A stretch of 64,000 nt of DNA from Lantana camara (Eukaryota > Streptophyta > Magnoliopsida > Lamiales > Verbenaceae), in assembly GCA_037501455.1 (NCBI GenBank), contig CM074856.1, forward strand, positions 22,093,001 through 22,157,000, read 5' to 3'. The number at the start of each line of letters is the position of its first letter. Positions within the stretch are counted from its first letter, which is position 1. Of this stretch, positions 46,909 to 57,927 are shown in pieces. A program made the position numbers and the translations under genes. The notes beneath the pieces are model-generated. The model did no database searches. It worked only from the letters and a program-made list of their open reading frames with translations, and was not told the origin of the DNA.

Positions 46909-47379
46909 AATGCCCCCACTTAAAAGCTCGGCGAGAGACGTGTCAAGCGATCGTATCGTCGGGATTTTGAAGGACTTGATTATTGCCGCATCATGGACTT
47001 GAAAACATATATCCAATTTATTTAGAGAAATATATAGCCCACGAGAATATTCACATACCCAATTTAACTTTGGACTTACTTTCATATTTATTCCCAAGGC
47101 ATCAGGACTCAGCCCTTTAAGAATAAATGGACCAAACTCACCTTTTTTTCTTTTAACAAAATCGTGGCCCCAATTAATTAAAAAACAAATGGCCCAATCT
47201 TTTTTAACTCCAAGGCAACCTCTGTCTTCCAATTCCTGCGAGCATGCAAGATGTTGCTACATATCAGCTCCAGAATCCAACTTCATCTCATCCTTTTTTT
47301 TTTTTTTCTTTTTTTTTTCACATATATTTGGCAATTCGCTAACTTTGTGTTTCTTTGACTTTGTTGTTTTGTAGGTAAG
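46909..47379 (-). other. Tat-lineage spacer between 3' LTR and the antisense ORF
   Basis: Non-coding. It holds the PPT at its left edge. On the plus strand a poly-T tract near 47294-47319 and TTTGTTGTTTTGTAG-GTAAG just before the ATG at 47380 look like an intron end, so the antisense ORF may have an upstream non-coding exon. Confidence 0.45.
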
Positions 47380-50071
47380 ATGGTGCACTTCAAAGACATC
47401 ACTCTAGCCTCCGGAGTCAAACAATTGGTGATTCTTGACGACAAGAAGCAAGAGCTTGAGACTGGCACGAAGTTGACGGTTCATCCTTGTCTCACCGGAC
47501 CATATGCGGACGATCGGGGAAAGGTGACGGTGCCCTTTCGTGTCAAGGAGTGGTCATACCGAATCAAGTTGAGCAAAGCGTCGCATGTGTGGGTTCTGGA
47601 AGCGGGTCATCATCAACACTCAAAGAACCGGCTCATCTACCGACGCTAGGGCAAAGCATCATCAAAGGCAATGTGAAGTGGAGCGACGGCCTTCGGTTCA
47701 ATGGCGAGTTCCACTATGTTGCCGGATATTGGGAATGGACTGAGGACATACTCAGCCAGTGCAAGGACACACTGCAGTCAGCCCAAATATACAGCTCGGT
47801 GCGCGCCTCACTGTTCATCTACGATGGCAACTCGGAGATCATGAAGGCGTTCTGCGAAGCGTGGTGCCCTGCAACCAACACTCTCCTGACGTCAAACGGC
47901 GAGTTGTCCATATCGCTTTGGGATTTGTATGCTCTGGCGGGTCTTCCTATGACGGGTCTTCTCTACGATGAAGTGGTCCCTGATGCAAAGGAACTCACCG
48001 AGAAAGGCGAATTCATAAAGAGATATGCCCCCTCTAGTTGCCAGTCCTTGTTCCACGCCTATCACTTGTTGCGAAAGGATGTTCATAGCGGTCAAGTTTC
48101 CATCGAGGCTTGGGTGAACTTTTGGTGCAAAAAGGCGAAGAAGTATGTTCAGCCGTCCCCTCACGAGTCAACACAACGCCCACTTGGTGACTTCGGACCT
48201 CATGAAGCTTGGAATACCGCAGAAGAGAGGTTGTTTGCTAGATTCAGACTTGACCGGAACAGAAGGGAAGATACCTATTTAGCAGCGTTCATAGCTTGTT
48301 GGCTCTGTCTCTTCGTTCTTCCAACAGAAAGCGTCGGCTTCATACGCCCAAGTACTTTCAAGATGGCGAGCGTCATGGCAAGCGGCTTCAAGGTTGATTT
48401 GGCTATTCCGATCTTGGCAAGCATCTATCGTGGTTTGAACAAGATATCAGCATCCGCCCAACCGACTCAAGTTTATGCTCTATTTTCCGTTCACTTCGTC
48501 TATGGTTGGCTAGCACACTACTTCAAGACGCATCACCAAGCTTACCAAGACATCCGTGGTCCAGAAATGATGCGGTTTTCCGGTGAGGGAGGAGCGAAGG
48601 AATATGATGCGAGGGAGGCTCGTAAGAAGATCCACAAGGCGGAGTTCGTAGCTTGGAATTGCAATGCGATGAAGCTCCACGAGAAGTTTCGTTATACTGG
48701 CAATGGGGAAGGCTCGGAGGAGGAACACAACTGCTTTATGTCAATTCGATCTTGCTACCTACCTTTGAGACAAGGGGATCGTTTCATCATCGAGTCATAT
48801 AGTCCGCACCGTTTTGCTCGTCAGTTCGGGTTTTATCAAGTGGTACCCGGAGTTCTCAAGAATGATTTTCGTGATGCTTCTCTAGACAAAGGACTCAACC
48901 ATTGGCGTGTGTACACTTTATCGAATTCTATGGATGGAGTGGTCCTTCCCCCAATAACTGCGGCTGTTAAGAAGTTATGTGCCAAGAGCTATACGGAATG
49001 GTGGTCGAGAACTCATGGCAGCTTCTTTGATGACAACATCATGAAATTGATCAATGTGGAAGTCGCCCCAACCCAAGTTGAGAAAGTTGATCCGATTGGT
49101 GGAAAAAAGAGAAAGACTTCCCCCGTCCCTTTGGCAAAGAGTGAAAGTGGCACTGCAGATCGCCATTGGAAGAGGCCAAAGAAGCGTGATAAGATTTCAG
49201 CTGGTGAAAAGGTAGTTTTCTCCCTCTTCTTTTCATCGTTCTTCAATACTTTTCTATTCTTCTTTAAACATCGAACGCGTTTCACTTGCAGTTGAAAGAG
49301 GAACCTCTTAAAGCTGATGATGTGGAGTCTCAAGGATCGATCCTCGGGCCGGTTCTTTTGGAGACAGGTCTTATTTCTGAAGGAGAGGCGCAATCCAAAA
49401 CAGTTGTGATATCCGAAGAAAAGCAAATGCCTCAGCATCCCGCAGTCTCAATTTTCCAGGTATCCACATTTATCGCCGTTCAAAAGCAGCAATTTGTCAG
49501 GATGATGTGGGGCAATCTCCTCCAGAAGATAGACAACACTCCACTTAACTTCATTTTATCCCTTAAGGACGAGGTTCAATCGGCATTGAATGATGTTAAG
49601 GGTTTTGACGAGCCTTTTGTTTCTACCGTCGAAAAGTCATTGGCGATTTTGTTTGCCAAGGTAACTGCTTATGATAAGGCGAGGTCTGCAGCTTCTGGAG
49701 AGACTTCAAAAGCTTGGCTTTCTCAGCAGTTGAGCGAAGCAAGGGATCGACTCGCCAGTGCCCAAGCCGAAGAAGCAACTGGGGCGAATCAAGTCAAGGC
49801 AACTGAGAAGAAGTTGAAGTCTGTTATGAAGAAACTTGCCAACTTGAAGAAACAAAAGGAAGATTTGTCACTTTCATTGGGGCAGCATCAACTCCTTTAC
49901 GAGAATGCTCAATCGCTAGTTCAGACTATCAGCCAAGAGATCGAGACACTTGAAAAGACTCCTCCATTGGATGACAACATTGCCCTCAAGGCGTTCAAAG
50001 CTGTGGAAGATTCACTAGCACTTCTGAAGGTGGCAAAGGAAGACTTGAAGAATTTGAGCCCCTCCCCTTGA
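47380..50071 (+). pseudogene. Antisense extra ORF of the Tat element: plant mobile domain (PMD) protein
   Basis: Starting at ATG 47380 (MVHFKDITLASGVKQL), the frame shifts near 47600 (WVLEAG, then SSSTLKEPAHL in the next frame) and stays open to 49211. It is then joined through an 80-bp GT-AG intron (49212-49291, phase 0) to a second exon ending at TGA 50071. The first exon has the PMD core: FHYVAGYWEWTEDIL, FCEAWCPATNTLL, then GELSISLWDLYALAGLPMTG. The C-terminus has a basic patch (KKRKTSPVP, HWKRPKKRDK) and a long coiled-coil region (about 49720-50000). Tat-lineage retrotransposons are known to carry extra ORFs between pol and the 3' LTR, some antisense and PMD-related; the position and orientation here fit. 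AATAAAG at about 50153 could serve as poly(A) signal. Apart from the single frameshift it looks well preserved. Its function is unknown. Confidence 0.8.
49212..49291 (+). other. Intron of the PMD ORF
   Basis: GAAAAG-GTAGTTTTCTCC ... TTCACTTGCAG-TTG, 80 bp, pyrimidine-rich, phase 0. Read through, the translation becomes a Phe/Ser-rich string and stops; removed, the two coding segments join in frame. Confidence 0.75.
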
Positions 50072-50622
50072 TAGTTTAGGATGTTTTTATTTTCCTTCAT
50101 TTCTTCGATTCATTGTCTAATTTAATGAACCTTGTCAATTTTGAGATTATTTAATAAAGACTTAATTTGCTTTATTCCAACCTCGTATGCATTTTCTTTT
50201 GTTTCAATAGTCCATAACTTCTTTGCACTTCTTTTGATCTGTTTAACTTAAAGAATAAAGTTTTCAACAAGAAAAAACATAATTTAACGGATAATCTTGA
50301 CTGAACTTAGTTAATTTCTAAGCTGCCTACGTATCCCGGTGAAGGGATCAAGTCATAACGTAGCTCAAGGGAAAACTTCTTTTAAGAAGATTTGGGGGGC
50401 CGTTCACAGTTTATACTCATGCGGGCCAGGAGTACTCAAAGTTTAACCACCCTGAACAAGAGTGGGGAATTTCTGTTTTAGCCACACGAAATACCATCAG
50501 TGGAGTAACTTAGCAATTTAGCCACTTGCTTTACCATTAGTGGATACCGTACACAGTTTATACTCATGCGGGTCAGGAGTGACAAGCAGTTTAGGATCGT
50601 ACGTCAAGGAGCAATCTTCAAC
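50072..50622. other. Tat spacer between the PMD ORF and pol
   Basis: Non-coding, where the convergent PMD ORF and pol both end. A unit of about 28 bp starting ACAGTTTATACTCATGCGGG is repeated directly (near 50407 and 50553). CTGCCTACGTATCCCGG (about 50322-50338) is a phrase often seen in this region of Tat-like elements. Confidence 0.55.
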
Positions 50623-51800
50623 TTATGCGTAGTAGCGTTTCAAGAACTTCCCGTTTATGGGACCAATTCTCAGACCATCTTCAGCGATCAACCTGTAAGC
50701 GCCGTTTGTGTAAACTTCCTTCATAACATATGGGCCATCCCATTTGGAGATGAACTTATTCCCCGTTCGACGAGTAGTGATGATTGGTCTTCTCACAGCA
50801 AGCACCAAATCCCCAACTTGGAACGAACGAGTCCTCACTTTTTTGTTGAATGACCTGGAGAGACGAGCTTGATAGCACTCGAGTCTTTGTTGAGCCTCCA
50901 GCCTCTTCTCATCGAGCACCTCCAACTCTTCAAGTCGTAGGCGAGCATTTTCATCTTGGGTTAGATCTTCTTGAATCGCTATCCTTAGGAATTTGTTGTT
51001 CAAGGGGAACAACGACTTTGACACCGTACACCAACGCATAAGGGGTCGCTTGGGTAGGTGTTCTATACGTGGTTCGGTAAGCCCACAAAGCTTCTCCAAT
51101 CCTTTCTTGCCAATCTCGTTTCGACTTGGAAACCACCTTCTTCAGCAAACTGCATAGAGTTTTATTGAAAGCTTCGGCAAGACCGTTGGCTGTGGCGTTA
51201 TACATTGAAGACTTTCTTTGCTTGAATTCGAACTTCAGGCAGAGTTTGTCTATCAGGCTATTGCTGAATGGCTTCCCATTATCCGTGATGATATAATGAG
51301 GCTCGCCATAGCGGAAGATGATGTTTATTCGGATGAAGTCAGCAACATTCTCCTTCTTCACTTCTTTTAGAGGAATAATCAGTTGCAGCCAAAATGTAGA
51401 GATGGCCGGCAGAAGACTTCGTCATGGGACCTACCACATCCAATCCCCAAGCATCAAAAGGCCTCGAGGCAACCGTCGGATGTAACGGTTCGGGCGGTTG
51501 GTGAATGAAGTTAGCGTGAAACTGACAAGCTTGACATCGTTGCGCGTATTCCATGCAGTCTTTCACCATTGTTGGCTAATAGTATCCCATTCTTTTTATG
51601 CGAAAGTGCACCTTTGGGCCCGACTGATGAGCACCGCAGACTCCGGAATGTGCTTCTTCCATGGCTTGGTTTGCTTCGTCTTCGCCCAAGCATCTCAAGA
51701 AGACTCCATCGAACGAGCGTCGGTAGAGTGTACCCTTAAAGTAGATGAATCGAGCTGAGCGTCGTCGTACATCAACTCTCTGTCGTGGATCGTTGGGCAA
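50623..51800 (-). pseudogene. Tat-lineage integrase remnant
   Basis: Order on the minus strand: zinc finger EEAHSGVCGAHQSG ... CMEYAQRCQACQFH (HHCC residues present, but GYYWPTM has TAG for Trp at 51576-51578), then core WGLDVVGPM (first Asp), IITDNGKPFS (second Asp) and NATANGLAEAFNKTL (Glu retained). Near 51360-51385 the text jumps from ATDYS to PLKEVKKENVADF: a deletion of roughly 20-30 bp removed the FSKWAEAV segment and changed frame. A second frameshift near 51000 precedes the C-terminal part (SRSFNKKVRTRSFQVGDLVL ... FISKWDGPYVMKEV ... GKFLKRYY), which stops at 50623. Confidence 0.9.
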
Positions 51801-51884
51801 CTTTTCATATTTGAGATAGTCAACAAGGGGTTGTCGCCAATCCTCCTTTTCGACTTCGAATACTTCAACAACGTGATTTTCTTC

Positions 51885-52448
51885 TTATTCAAAGTCTTCG
51901 TCATTGAAAATTGGAGGTATAACCCAAATCTTGCAAACCGGCACTCGAGTTTCGTTCTCCGGCATCGTTAATATGGAGGCAAGCTTCGCCAACGCATCCG
52001 CTTGCTTGTTCTCTTTTCTGGACACGTGTTCGATCGTCACATCTCCGAGCCATCCTACTAGCACTTTGGCGTAGTTAACATAGGGGATCAATTCAGGCTT
52101 TTTGACATCGTACGACCCTTCAAGTTGGTTGACCACTAACTTCGAGTCTCCATATACTCTGAGGTGCAGCTGTTTTATATCTACCGCCATTTCCAACCCG
52201 AGTATGAGGGCTTGATACTCGGCGACGTTGTTAGAACACTTCTGTGTTAAGGTGAAGGAATATGGTAGAACCTCCCCATCAGATGTGATGAATACAACTC
52301 CGGCACCGGCTCCTTCTTTATATGAAGCTCCATCAAAGAACATCTTCCAAGGGGGAGTGACTTCAACTAGTAGCACGTCTTCGTCCGGCAAGTCATCAGA
52401 TAATTCCCATTCAGCGGGTATAGGGTGGTCTGCCAGGAAGTCAGCCAT
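51885..52448 (-). pseudogene. Tat-lineage second RNase H domain (aRNH)
   Basis: The open stretch starts MADFLADHPIP, the usual linker after the first RNase H, and contains the complete catalytic set of an archaeal-type RNase H: WKMFFDGAS (Asp), NNVAEYQALILGLEMA (Glu), LRVYGDSKLVVNQ (Asp) and KENKQADALAKLAS (Asp). Dual RNase H domains are a hallmark of the Tat lineage. It is in the same frame as the domains on either side, separated from RT-RNH by TAG 52494-52496 and from integrase by TAA 51885-51887. Confidence 0.9.
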
Positions 52449-52493
52449 AACTTGTCCTTTTACCGTCTTTTGGGGGATGTAAACGATCTCGAA

Positions 52494-53760
52494 CTACTGA
52501 AGTTGGAGATACCATCTTGCGAGTCTATCTGAAAGCACCGGTCTTGACATGACGTACTTTAGAGGGTTTGCCTTTAAGACGAGATGTACAGTATGTGCTT
52601 GGAAATAGTGCTTCAAATTTTGGATTGCGAAGATCAAGGCCAAACACATCTTCTCGATGGGCGAATACTTCAACTCGTTCGGCATCATCGTTCTACTCAA
52701 GTAGTACAAAGAACTTTCTTTTCCTTTATCATTTTCTTGGGCGAGTAAGGCACCAACAGATCGTTTTTGAGCTGCGATGTAGAGAATCAATGGCCGTCCC
52801 GGAGTAGGTACGACCAAGACAGGTGGCCTCATCAAGTACGCCTTTATGCTATCAAAGGCTTTATGGCACGCTTCATCCCATTCGAAGGGAACACCTTTCT
52901 TCATAAGCCGGCTGAATGGTTGACACTGGCCGGCCAGGTTCGAGATGAATCTTCGGATGTAAGCCAACTTTCCTTGCAAACTCTTCAAGTCATGGATATC
53001 TCGAGGTGGCGGCATTCTCAAGATCGTGTCTATCTTTGCTTGTTCGATTTCAGTACCTCGATGTCGGACTATGAACCCGAGGAACTTCCCTGACGAAACT
53101 CCGAAAGCACACTTGAGACACTTGAGTGGATTCATCCGGAGTTGGTACCTTCTTAATCGTTCGAAGATCTTTCTCAAGTCTTCTAGATGATCTTCTCGCT
53201 TCTTGGATTTTACCACCACGTCGTCCACGTAGCATTCGATGTTCTTGTGAAGTAAATCATCGAAGATTTTCTGCATCGCCCTTTGATACGTAGCACCTGC
53301 GTTCTTCAAGCCGAAAGGCATCACTTTGTAGCAGTATATCCCTTTAGGGGTGCAAAATGCCGTTAACTCTTCATTCTCAGGTGCCATTCGTATTTGATTA
53401 TACCCTGACTAGCCGTCCATGAAGGAGAGAGCTTCGTAGCCTACGGTAGCATCGATCATGAGCTCGGTTATAGGCAGTGGAAAATCATCTTTCGGGCAAG
53501 CGATATTTAGGTCTCTGAAGTCGACACATATTCTAATCTGCCCATTTTTCTTCCTTACCAGCACTATGCTAGAGATCCACGTGGGATACTTCACTTCCCG
53601 AATGAACCCGACTTCGATGAGCTTGTTTACCTCGGCTTCGATTAAGGGAACTAAGTCCGGTTGGAATCGTCGCTGAGCTTGTTTCACGGGACGAGCGCCT
53701 TGTTTCACGGAGAGGTGATGTACTGCAACTTTCGGATTCAGCCCCGGTATTTCTTTGTAG
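52494..53760 (-). pseudogene. Tat-lineage reverse transcriptase and first RNase H
   Basis: RT runs from VNKLIEVGFIREVKYPTW and VLVRKKNGQIRICVDFRDLN through SFMDG-TAG-SGYNQI (stop 53409-53411, normally Tyr), VMPFGLKNAGATYQRAM and the catalytic ECYVDDVVVKSK (YVDD at 53220-53231). The connection and first RNase H follow (RPLILYIAAQKRSVGALLAQ, ELKYSPIEKMCLALIFA); the first catalytic Asp is absent (LYIAA), as expected when the second RNase H takes over. The frame ends at TAG 52494-52496 where Gln or a similar codon is expected. Otherwise it is open throughout in one frame. Confidence 0.9.
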
Positions 53761-55667
53761 GACCATGCAAACACGTCCCTGAATTCAAGCAAGAGTTCGA
53801 CATAGGCTTTCTCCTCGTCGCCGGTTAATAAGGCGTTGATGTAGGTCGGGCGCGGATCATCGGCGTTACCTAAGTTGATTTCGTTAAGATCGTCTACGGT
53901 CGCCTTAACTCCTTCTTCAAGCTCGGGTGGTGCATCTTCGGCGTCCTCTTCGATTGAAACTTCTTCGACCGAAGTGATGTGGTAGGACGACGCTATGCTT
54001 TCGCTATCTTCGTCTTTGACCTTATCGCGCGTGAAGATGATCGTCTCCCACTTAGCTTTCAATACTTTATCGCATAAGATGATCAAATTGGTGCATCGTT
54101 TCATACGAGATGGAACTTTACTTTGAAGCTTCGGGAAACGTTGTGCCTTGCGTCTTCTTAGCCAGTGACTAGCTTTGGCTCCTTTGGGAGGACTAAGTCT
54201 ATCGAAGACTGACTTTCGCCTGATTTTTCTTCCATTCTCATCAAAAGTGTCTTCAGTTGATGAGAGCTCTTCAGATATATAGTTATTTGTCGCTCTGTTT
54301 ATGGCGATTCGAACGGGGCATTGCGTGGTAAACCCGAGTCCTACTCGCGAGTTTGGGGTGACACTGCCATCTTCTTTTGACGACCTCGACTTTGTTTCTT
54401 TTGTCTTGGCCGTTGGAATGAGTTTTCCCAGCTTTGACTTCTCTTGTGGGTTGTACCCGGCTTTGACGAGAAGTTTATATGCTTTAGGATCATACTCCTT
54501 TGCATTTTGGAGTTTGGTTGCTTCTCCATGCTCTGTTTTACTTCCTTGAGTCGGACGAACGAATCTGTCAAGTGGTGGAGAAGGAGGTTTCACAACATCT
54601 AGTTTGGTAAGGGGCAATGTCAGTCCTTCTAGTGCCTCGGACGTTGTAGGTGATGATCCCCCATTTTCTTGGCGGTCGATCGAAGTTGAGGCTCTGACTT
54701 GGTTTTCACCATAAACTTCTTTTCCTTTGTTTTCTTCTACTTCCTCACGGTAGTACTTTGCATCGGCAAAGTGGGCTTCTGTCTCGGTGAAAGGTTTACT
54801 ATCTCCAAGAACCTTCTTTATCACACCCTCCCGGCAGTACTTGAAACATTGATGCCAAGTAGATGGGACGACACCGTTTTCATGTCGCCAAGGCCGCCCT
54901 AGCAGCATGTTGTACGAAGTTTTGGCATCTATGATATGAAACAGCGCGCTTGACGTCATGTCTTCTATCAACAGCTTTAGTCGAATGATGCCGAGAGCTC
55001 TTTGTCCTCCCTAATTGAAGCCTTGGATCATCAGACGGCTGCTTGCTAGTTCATCCTTCAAAATTCCTAACTCGTTCATCACTCTCAAAGGCAACATATT
55101 GACTGCGGATCCTCCATCGACGAGCATTCTATTCACTTTTTGTTCGTGGATATAACCTGTCACGAACAGCGGTCTGTTGTGAGGCTTTGAACCGAGTAGT
55201 AAATCTTCGTCTGAGAAGGTCATGGTTGCCATGCATTCATCGCCTTTGGGGTGAGTTTGCTTGGGAATTTCTTCTTCACTTATCATCAGGCAAGTTACAG
55301 CATTGAATGTCGCGCTAACATCTTCGAGTGCGATCTTTCCTTGTCGTGCCAACTGCATCACCTTATCCTTGAATATGAAGCAATCGTGGATTGGGTGTCC
55401 GAGCAGACGATGATACTTGCAATACTTTGGATCGTCAGTCTTTCCGGCTTCATTGGGCCTCTTCATTTCGGGTAATTCGATGAGGTTTGCTTTGAGCAGG
55501 TCGTCGAAAATTCCGGAGACATCAGAGTCTTTGAATGGGTATTCATTGGCTTGCATTTCTGCTAAGGATAATTTTCTGAATATTCTTTCTTGGGGGACTT
55601 CCTTCCTTTCGTCCGCCTTGTTGTTTGTCTTAGCCCGAATTTTGACAGGAATTGCATTTACCTCCAT
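53761..55667 (-). pseudogene. Tat-lineage gag end, zinc-binding motif and protease
   Basis: From MEVNAIPVKIR at 55667 the frame carries KYCKYHRLLGHPIHDCF, a Cys/His zinc-binding motif of the Tat type (about 55380-55425), then the protease: RMLVDGGSAVNMLP with the active-site Asp at 55116-55118 (D-G-G instead of D-[ST]-G, common in this lineage). TAG at 55011-55013 interrupts, and the frame resumes with LFHIIDAKTSYNMLLGRPW, the end of protease. A linker of about 300 residues, acidic and Ser/Thr-rich, leads to RT. The frame is the same as in the flanking segments. Confidence 0.85.
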
Positions 55668-55670
55668 GGA

Positions 55671-56221
55671 CTATTTGGCTTGTGGTTTGGTAAAGGGTTT
55701 GCCCCCTTTCCTGAAATCTTGCTTTTCCCTAGGCCTGCGAAATTCTTGGACGGGCGGTCCTTCGACTCCAGTAGCGATCATGCTCAACTCCATATCATGT
55801 GCCCGAGTAGCAAGCTCTTCGAACGACTTGGGCTGAATTCCTTGGAGAATGTAGCGGAGACCCCAATGCATCCCTTGAATACACATTTCAATTGCTGAAG
55901 CCGCTGATAGTCGATCTTTGTAATTTAGACTAAGGTTTCTCCACCGATTGATGTAGTCGACAACGGGTTCTTCTTTCCATTGACGGGAGTTGGTGAGTTC
56001 GATCATGCTAACTGTCCGATGAGTGCTGTAGAAGCGATTGAGGAATTCTTGCTCGAGTTGTCCCCAACTATCGATCGAGTCCGCTTCTAAGTCTGTGTAC
56101 CAGTCGAAGGCATTTCCTTTTAGTGATCGAACGAATTGCTTGACTAGGTGATCCCCGTAAGTTCCGGCATTGTTACACGTCTCGATGAAGTGAGCTACGT
56201 GTTGCTTAGGATTGCCTTTGC
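55671..56221 (-). pseudogene. Tat-lineage gag (retrotransposon capsid), cut by the young element
   Basis: On the minus strand from the break at 56221: [66 protein letters not shown], then [20 protein letters not shown] and [15 protein letters not shown]. This is the classical plant gypsy capsid region. It ends at TAG 55671-55673, which is in frame with the next segment. The N-terminal part is displaced beyond the insertion and lies outside the window. Confidence 0.9.
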
Positions 56222-56933
56222 TGTAGCACCCCTGACACGTGGAGGTACCACACCCCCCGCACTATAGGTCAATCCACCTACGAAACGGCCACTCCGTACA
56301 TGAATCAACCTATAGCGAACGGGTGACTATGCAATAGACGACAGGCTAGGCGGGAAACTTATACATGTGACAAAATAAAGCGGAAGCATAAATCAAGCAC
56401 TATCAAATATTTCCATTTATCAGGGCATGACATTTTCCATTTACCGAATAAAATATATTTTTAACTTATATATCAATACATTATCATCTCCAATTTAACA
56501 ATAATAATAACTACAGTTTCATAATAAATAAATACACGAACCACGGATGACATGACTACATGAACTGGACTCGACTCGACTCAACTCCCGCCTAGCGTGC
56601 ACCTGCAATACCTGAAAGGTGGAGGCGTCAGTCTGTGAAGACTGAGTGAGGGGTTTACATATATATTTGCGCAGATAACATGCAAGTTATACTCTCGGGT
56701 AAAGGTTTATAAAAGATAATTATACAGTTTAATAATAACATGGCTTCGCCCGAGAATACAACTATCAATATTAATCACTAGTTCATTTCCACGCAATTCA
56801 TAAACATGCTTGCTTGCTTGTTACTCATTAGGTGATCACTCAACTCCGTTATCATGCAATCATGTAGGTGTACTCAATTAGCACATGTATGGAATGGGAA
56901 TCATGCAATCGGTACATGGTGTGCTTGTAACAT

Positions 56934-57229
56934 GATAGGGTTGTTCCTCCTGTGATTGGACGGACAATCACCGGCAAGACCAGTCCAGCGCCCTTCACAC
57001 AGAAGGACCTGGCCAGGGGGAACACGGGTACACGATAGGGTTTTGTTCTTCTTGTGGTTGGACGGACAACCACTGGCTGGACCAGTCCAGCGCCCTCTCT
57101 AAGGAGAACCTGGGCAAGAGAACACACGAACACGGTAGGGTATTGTTCTTCTTGTGATTGGACAGACAATCATGGGCACGGAAACCCATCCAGCGCCCCC
57201 ACTAAGGAGGACCTGGCCAAGAGAACACA
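56934..57229. repeat. Three tandem units of about 100 bp in the LTR
   Basis: Units begin GATAGGGTTGTTCC (56934), GATAGGGTTTTGTTC (57034) and GGTAGGGTATTGTTC (57134). Each contains GTGRTTGGACRGACAA and CCAGCGCCC. They are diverged from each other, so they are older than the LTR duplication. They recur at 62689-62984 in the other LTR. Confidence 0.8.
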
Positions 57230-57729
57230 CTTGCTTGCATTCATGAACATGGCATGCTTTGATGCGTGAACACTAACATGCTTTCCTTGCTTGATTAATG
57301 AACAATAATATAACTTGAAACGATAAAGGATTTCATGAAAATATAACTATAAATACCTTTTGGCTAAAACAGTCACGTAAAGGTTATACGGGTTCTATAT
57401 AACTAGAAATTAAACCTCACCTGACAGGCGACACACGACTCGTGAATGCGTGAACGTGCTCATTGACCATAATCTCCGCCCTGGAGAACAACTGGACAAG
57501 AAATGGAAACAATACGTGCATTTGTGAGACAATAAACGACAATGGTACCAATTATGACGCACGGCATGACCAAGTACGAGACATCGAGCAATACACAATG
57601 TAGCATGAAAACATGTTGTTTCGACATATAATCAATCATATAATAGCAATTCGGGATCAAATAAGCCATTGGAACGAGGGGCCAAAATTGTAATTTTGTG
57701 CAGAATATTTCTGCACTACCAGAGAGCTG

Positions 57730-57927
57730 GGAACGGCCGTTCCAGGCTTCAGTTCAAAGTGGGAATGGCCGTTCCCGCCTGTCGGGCTCCCCGAAGATGG
57801 GAACGGCCGTTCCCGTCTGTGAGACAAAGTGGGAACGGGCGTTCCCGTCCTCGCCGCCTGACACATGATTCAAACAATGGGAACGGCTGTTCCCCTTTTT
57901 CAAAAGGGGCGGGAACGGCCGTTCCCG
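57730..57927. repeat. Array of six GGGAAC-type palindromes in the 3' LTR
   Basis: Sites are 57730-57743 (GGAAC-GGCC-GTTCC), 57761-57776 (GGGAAT-GGCC-GTTCCC), 57799-57814, 57831-57846 (GGGAAC-GGGC-GTTCCC), 57879-57894 (spacer GGCT) and 57910-57927 (CGGGAAC-GGCC-GTTCCCG, perfect). Confidence 0.95.

Noticed and set aside
47487..47610. Start of the long PMD frame at 47487 as the true start codon
   Set aside because: The codons before about 47600 in that frame do not look like PMD protein, whereas the frame from 47380 does. A frameshift near 47600 explains both better.
56852..57189. Minus-strand ORFs of 105 and 64 codons, repeated at 62607-62944
   Set aside because: They translate the three tandem units of about 100 bp inside the LTR. 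Internal repetition in two frames at once points to chance openness, not a gene.
57730..57927. CRISPR-like array of palindromic repeats
   Set aside because: Sites are 16-18 bp with irregular spacing and no unique spacers of fixed length; the sequence is a plant retrotransposon LTR, and there are no cas genes.
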